Source: an uncultured Lachnospiraceae bacterium (lineage in GTDB: Bacteria > Bacillota > Clostridia > Lachnospirales > Lachnospiraceae). Taken from it: 64,000 nt of DNA. The notes beneath the pieces were generated by a model. The model worked only from the letters and a program-made list of their open reading frames with translations. It was not told the origin of the DNA and did no database searches. The stretch lies in NCBI GenBank assembly GCA_947577185.1, contig CANPUE010000003.1, positions 1 to 64,000 of the forward strand, read 5' to 3'. Made by a program: the position numbers and the translations under genes. Below, one piece after another: positions 61,347-64,000 of the stretch (position 1 is the first letter of the stretch; every line of letters starts with the position of its first letter).

Positions 61347-62126
61347 ATGGTGGTAATTGTGACGAATCAGGATATTTTGCAGACAGCCTTAGAGCAGTCT
61401 GCCATAGACATTAATGCGAGGCCGGAAGATTTTTTACAGAGCCGGAATGTAATCGTGGAATCAGGCGTGGGAGCGGGGGCAAGGAAATACTATAAAGAAC
61501 CCATTGCCTGCAATCTGGTTTCTTATGGAAACAATATTGTAGCGTCCGTTCGGGATGCGTACAGAGAACTGGTCGAAGAATATATCAACAGATTTGAGTT
61601 TTATCATTGTTTTGAAACCCCTAATATGCATTGGCTGGATGAGCGCCTGCAAAAGCAGGGACAGCGGGTTTGCTTTATGGCCGAGTATTATCTGCCGGAT
61701 GTCGATAAGATAAAAGCTCTGGAATGCGGCTTTGAAATCAGACTGCTTGTACAAAGCGATTTTGCAGAGCTGTACAGGCCTGAGTGGAGCAATGCTTTAT
61801 GTGAGGACCGCAGGCAGCTGGATGTTCTGGGGGCCGGTGCCTATGAGAATGGTAGCCTGATCGGTCTTGCAGGATGCTCGGCTGACTGTGATTCGATGTG
61901 GCAGATCGGGGTGGATGTTTTGCCGCAATACCGGCGGAAAGGAATCGCGGCGGCGCTCACGAGCCGTCTGGCATTAGAAATCCTTGAAAGGGGAAAAGTG
62001 CCGTTTTACTGCTCGGCCTGGTCTAATATCCGTTCGGCCAGAAATGCGGTAAAAAGCGGATTTATCCCCGCGTGGGCGGAAATGACCGCAAAACCGCAGG
62101 CGGTGATTGATGAAATAAATTCATGA
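61347..62126 (+). CDS. GNAT-family N-acetyltransferase
   Basis: The protein (259 residues from 61347) has a GNAT domain in its C-terminal half, with IGVDVLPQYRRKGIAAALTSRLALEIL (acetyl-CoA loop QYRRKGIA) and CSAWSNIRSARNAVKSGFI. The N-terminal half is a separate helical region, as in the GNAT acetyltransferase 2 / ZmaR-like group. An AGGAGG overlaps the chosen start closely, so the exact start is uncertain (the ORF track uses 61275). The substrate is unknown. Confidence 0.85.
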   Translation: MVVIVTNQDILQTALEQSAIDINARPEDFLQSRNVIVESGVGAGARKYYKEPIACNLVSYGNNIVASVRDAYRELVEEYINRFEFYHCFETPNMHWLDERLQKQGQRVCFMAEYYLPDVDKIKALECGFEIRLLVQSDFAELYRPEWSNALCEDRRQLDVLGAGAYENGSLIGLAGCSADCDSMWQIGVDVLPQYRRKGIAAALTSRLALEILERGKVPFYCSAWSNIRSARNAVKSGFIPAWAEMTAKPQAVIDEINS

Positions 62127-62189
62127 CGGAAACTTTGCTGTTGGTGACAACACCCTTTATTTTTCGCGGGAACTTTCGATATAGTAAGC

Positions 62190-62201
62190 AAGAACGTTCT
62201 T
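62190..62201. promoter_or_regulatory. AAGAACGTTCTT palindrome
   Basis: A perfect 12-bp palindrome 108 bp before the next gene, in a gap that otherwise shows nothing. It could be an operator. The GAAC/GTTC halves lack the spacing of a LexA box. Confidence 0.3.
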
Positions 62202-62308
62202 AAAAGAATACAGTCTGTGAATGTGGAATGGTTCGATTCGGTTCCATCATCCGGACCGCATCATAAAAGATGCATCAGACTGTGGGAATAGGAGAAAGGG
62301 GTGCTACT

Positions 62309-62965
62309 ATGAGAGTCACACGCAATTTTATGAGTTCACTGCTTGGACTTAATAACAAAAGTACAGGAAGCAGAATGAGGATGTCAAACAGGTGGCCTGT
62401 ATCTACGGCCAGTCGTTTTCAAAATACAAGGACGGCCGGCAAAACGGGCAGCACACAGACTTCCTACCTGAATATGAAAAACAATGCGGGAGAATTGCAG
62501 AACGCGGCTTTGAAACTGACAAATACAGGAGAGGATTCCATTTTTGCCAGGGCAAAGGAGAGCGGTTCTACGGCAGAGGTGACAAAGCAGGTCAAAGAGT
62601 TTGTAAACAGGTATAACACGGTAGTCCGCAATTTGAAGAGCGGCGGCAGCAGGGTGGATAACAGCTATCTGAACCAGCTGAATGCAAGTGCTTCGATGCA
62701 CAGGACTGCTTTACGGGCGAGCGGTGTCACCAAAAATTCGGACGGTACGCTTTCCATAGATGAAAAGGCACTGAACGGCGCCAGCCTGGAACAGCTTGAA
62801 AAAGCCTGGAACGGCAGTTCATCCTTCGCGGGAAAATCAGCTTCTGCGGCAGTCAATGTGGAGGCAAATGCGGTTAATGAATTAAACAGCATGGTGAATA
62901 ATTCTTACAGTAATCTGCTGCGCGGCTACGGGTCGAGAGGGAACTATTTTAATTTCTGGTCTTAA
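62309..62965 (+). CDS. unknown protein, FliD-like helical region
   Basis: A 218-residue soluble protein rich in Ser, Asn and Ala. The middle part (EVTKQVKEFVNRYNTVVRNLKSGGSRVDNSYLNQL) and the segment SDGTLSIDEKALNGASLEQL resemble the C-terminal coiled-coil and capping parts of FliD-type flagellar proteins. No signal peptide is seen and no other flagellar gene is near, so a flagellar role is only a guess. GGAGAAAGG precedes the start. Confidence 0.55.
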   Translation: MRVTRNFMSSLLGLNNKSTGSRMRMSNRWPVSTASRFQNTRTAGKTGSTQTSYLNMKNNAGELQNAALKLTNTGEDSIFARAKESGSTAEVTKQVKEFVNRYNTVVRNLKSGGSRVDNSYLNQLNASASMHRTALRASGVTKNSDGTLSIDEKALNGASLEQLEKAWNGSSSFAGKSASAAVNVEANAVNELNSMVNNSYSNLLRGYGSRGNYFNFWS

Positions 62966-62992
62966 TGGTCCAGATCGCAGGGAGGCATTTTT

Positions 62993-63730
62993 ATAAGAAC
63001 ACATTGGGTACAGGAAGAACAGCCGATTCAGTATCATGTGATCAAATGGCGCAACAGCGTTTTTCACAATCATGATACGGTACAAAAAAGAAAGCTGCTG
63101 GGCGGGGTATCCTTTGACGGCGGTGCAGGGGGCGGCGCAGGAACGACCGCCTCATCACAGACGGGTGTGCAGACAGCACAGCCGTCTTTTTCCCTTGGAT
63201 CGGATTTGGGACCGGGAATCGGCACAGGTATCACAGGGTGGCAGACGGCGGGAAACGCGGCTGATGAAAAAAGCGGGACATCCGGTGTAAAAGACAGGAA
63301 TGAGACCCAACGGGATACCGTCAGTATTCGGGCGGCATCTGTTCTGCCGGGGCATGAAGCGGTTTATTCGGATAAAATTACAATGGTTATTGATGAAAAA
63401 ACTGGTAATAACGGACGTTTTGAAATTTTGAAAAAAAGGATTGGCAGGCTTGCCGACGGGATACAGACTTTCCTGCAGGGGACAGGAGCACGGGCGGATA
63501 CGGGATACGGCCGCAGGCAAAAGAAGAAGGAAGGAGCGGGTACCAGACAGATCCGGAAAGAAAATGTGCTGGAAGCGACAGCAGAGGCGGATTATCTGTT
63601 GGATTCTTATAACCGGTATGGTGAGAGAAGCACGCTCGGAAAGCAGCAGGCTCCTGCAAAAAAGCAGGGACTCTATGAAACAGAAACAGATCAGACACAG
63701 ATGAGAGAAAGGGCAGATCAGCCGCGATGA
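62993..63730 (+). CDS. unknown protein with low-complexity Gly-rich start
   Basis: The ORF track opens at a GTG (63038), but the frame is open further up and the GGGAGG site (62980-62985) points to an ATA at 62993 (then RTHWVQEEQPIQYHVIKWRNSV). From there the protein is 245 residues: a basic N terminus, a Gly/Ala/Thr-rich stretch (GGAGGGAGTTASSQTG) and a Lys/Arg/Gln-rich end. No family is recognised. Its TGA overlaps the ATG of the following RsmF-like gene, so the two are coupled. Confidence 0.5.
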   Translation: MRTHWVQEEQPIQYHVIKWRNSVFHNHDTVQKRKLLGGVSFDGGAGGGAGTTASSQTGVQTAQPSFSLGSDLGPGIGTGITGWQTAGNAADEKSGTSGVKDRNETQRDTVSIRAASVLPGHEAVYSDKITMVIDEKTGNNGRFEILKKRIGRLADGIQTFLQGTGARADTGYGRRQKKKEGAGTRQIRKENVLEATAEADYLLDSYNRYGERSTLGKQQAPAKKQGLYETETDQTQMRERADQPR

Positions 63731-64000
63731 CAGAAAAGAAAGAAAATGCGATCAAAATAGAAAAAATTTCGCTTCCGGCGCCGTTTCAGGAACGGATGCA
63801 AAACCTCCTGCAGGAAGAATACGATGACTTTATAGCGTCTTATGAAAGAAAAAGGTGGTACGGACTGCGCTATAATCCACTCAAATTTGGACAGCAATCC
63901 CAATATGAAACGGAAAAAGAGGCGTTCTTAAATGCGGTTCCTTTCACGCTGGAGCCGGTCGTATGGACAAAAGAGGGATTTTATTATCATCCGGAACAAC
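63727..64000 (+). CDS. RsmF-type 16S rRNA cytosine methyltransferase (5' part)
   Basis: The window ends inside this gene. The 91 visible residues (LPAPFQERMQNLLQEEYDDFIASYERKRWYGLRYNPLKF) match the N-terminal domain of NOL1/NOP2/Sun-type m5C methyltransferases, which act on rRNA. Catalytic motifs lie beyond the edge. The ATG overlaps the previous stop (ATGA). The ORF track omits it because it has no stop in the window. Confidence 0.8.
   Translation, partial: MTEKKENAIKIEKISLPAPFQERMQNLLQEEYDDFIASYERKRWYGLRYNPLKFGQQSQYETEKEAFLNAVPFTLEPVVWTKEGFYYHPEQ

Noticed and set aside
62190-62201. AAGAACGTTCTT as a LexA box
   Set aside because: The GAAC and GTTC halves lack the four-base spacer of Firmicute LexA sites.
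1-64000. CRISPR arrays, tRNA, rRNA, integrase or transposase genes
   Set aside because: No regularly spaced repeats, no tRNA cloverleaf and no recombinase motifs were seen; the Rpn-type protein is nuclease-like rather than a proven transposase.

Overview
The window is a chromosomal segment from an anaerobic Firmicute, most likely a Lachnospiraceae gut bacterium. The strongest markers are a SCIFF peptide (six cysteines in 47 residues) with its radical SAM maturase, a TIGR04086-type membrane protein beside them, a fused SecD-SecF, a bile salt hydrolase, a domain-permuted GH3 enzyme, strong AGGAGG ribosome sites and frequent GTG/TTG starts. No tRNA, rRNA, CRISPR array or complete insertion sequence was recognised.

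Layout. 1-2.5 kb is an AT-rich accessory patch holding a decayed lipoprotein, a MarR regulator with a nitroreductase, a broken radical SAM gene and mutM. 2.6-8.5 kb has two unknown proteins (one Sel1-repeat), a PadR/DUF2812 operon, a sigma-70 family factor and DUF2461. 8.6-13.6 kb has mscL, lrgAB, an MmcQ-MGMT fusion and the GH3 enzyme. 13.7-17 kb is an acquired-looking island (TetR, ABC exporter, several gene stumps) that ends at the bile salt hydrolase. 18-34 kb is core-like: polysaccharide deacetylase, hisS-aspS, bioY behind a BirA-type operator, a DMT permease, an SseB-like protein, an HAD phosphatase, a CorC-type transporter, the SCIFF genes, secDF and a secreted protein.

34-60.5 kb is a surface-glycan locus of about 26 kb. 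It encodes two GT-C-like membrane proteins, a polyprenyl-phosphate-type GT2, several GT4 enzymes, a WbsX protein, a Wzx flippase, two radical SAM/SPASM enzymes, methyltransferases, acyltransferases, an MBOAT plus SGNH-like pair, and all the enzymes for GDP-D-glycero-alpha-D-manno-heptose (hddA, an hddC-gmhB fusion, gmhA). An Rpn-type nuclease gene sits inside the heptose group.

The main discovery is that eight genes between 37.4 and 53.3 kb each contain one uninterrupted run of 8-10 G on the coding strand. As sequenced, three are in frame (FkbM methyltransferase, a GT4, one acyltransferase 3). Four are clearly out of frame, and a one-base change in the tract restores a full-length protein (SAM methyltransferase, acyltransferase 3, radical SAM, MBOAT). 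The eighth (TylF-type methyltransferase) is probably out of frame. This is the signature of slipped-strand phase variation. Most targets are decorating enzymes, while the flippase and the heptose genes carry no tract, which suggests a constant backbone with a combinatorially switched decoration set (up to 256 on/off states). The rest (60.7-64 kb) holds an Xre regulator, a palindromic 133-bp element, a GNAT acetyltransferase, two unknown proteins (one FliD-like) and the start of an RsmF-type rRNA methyltransferase.
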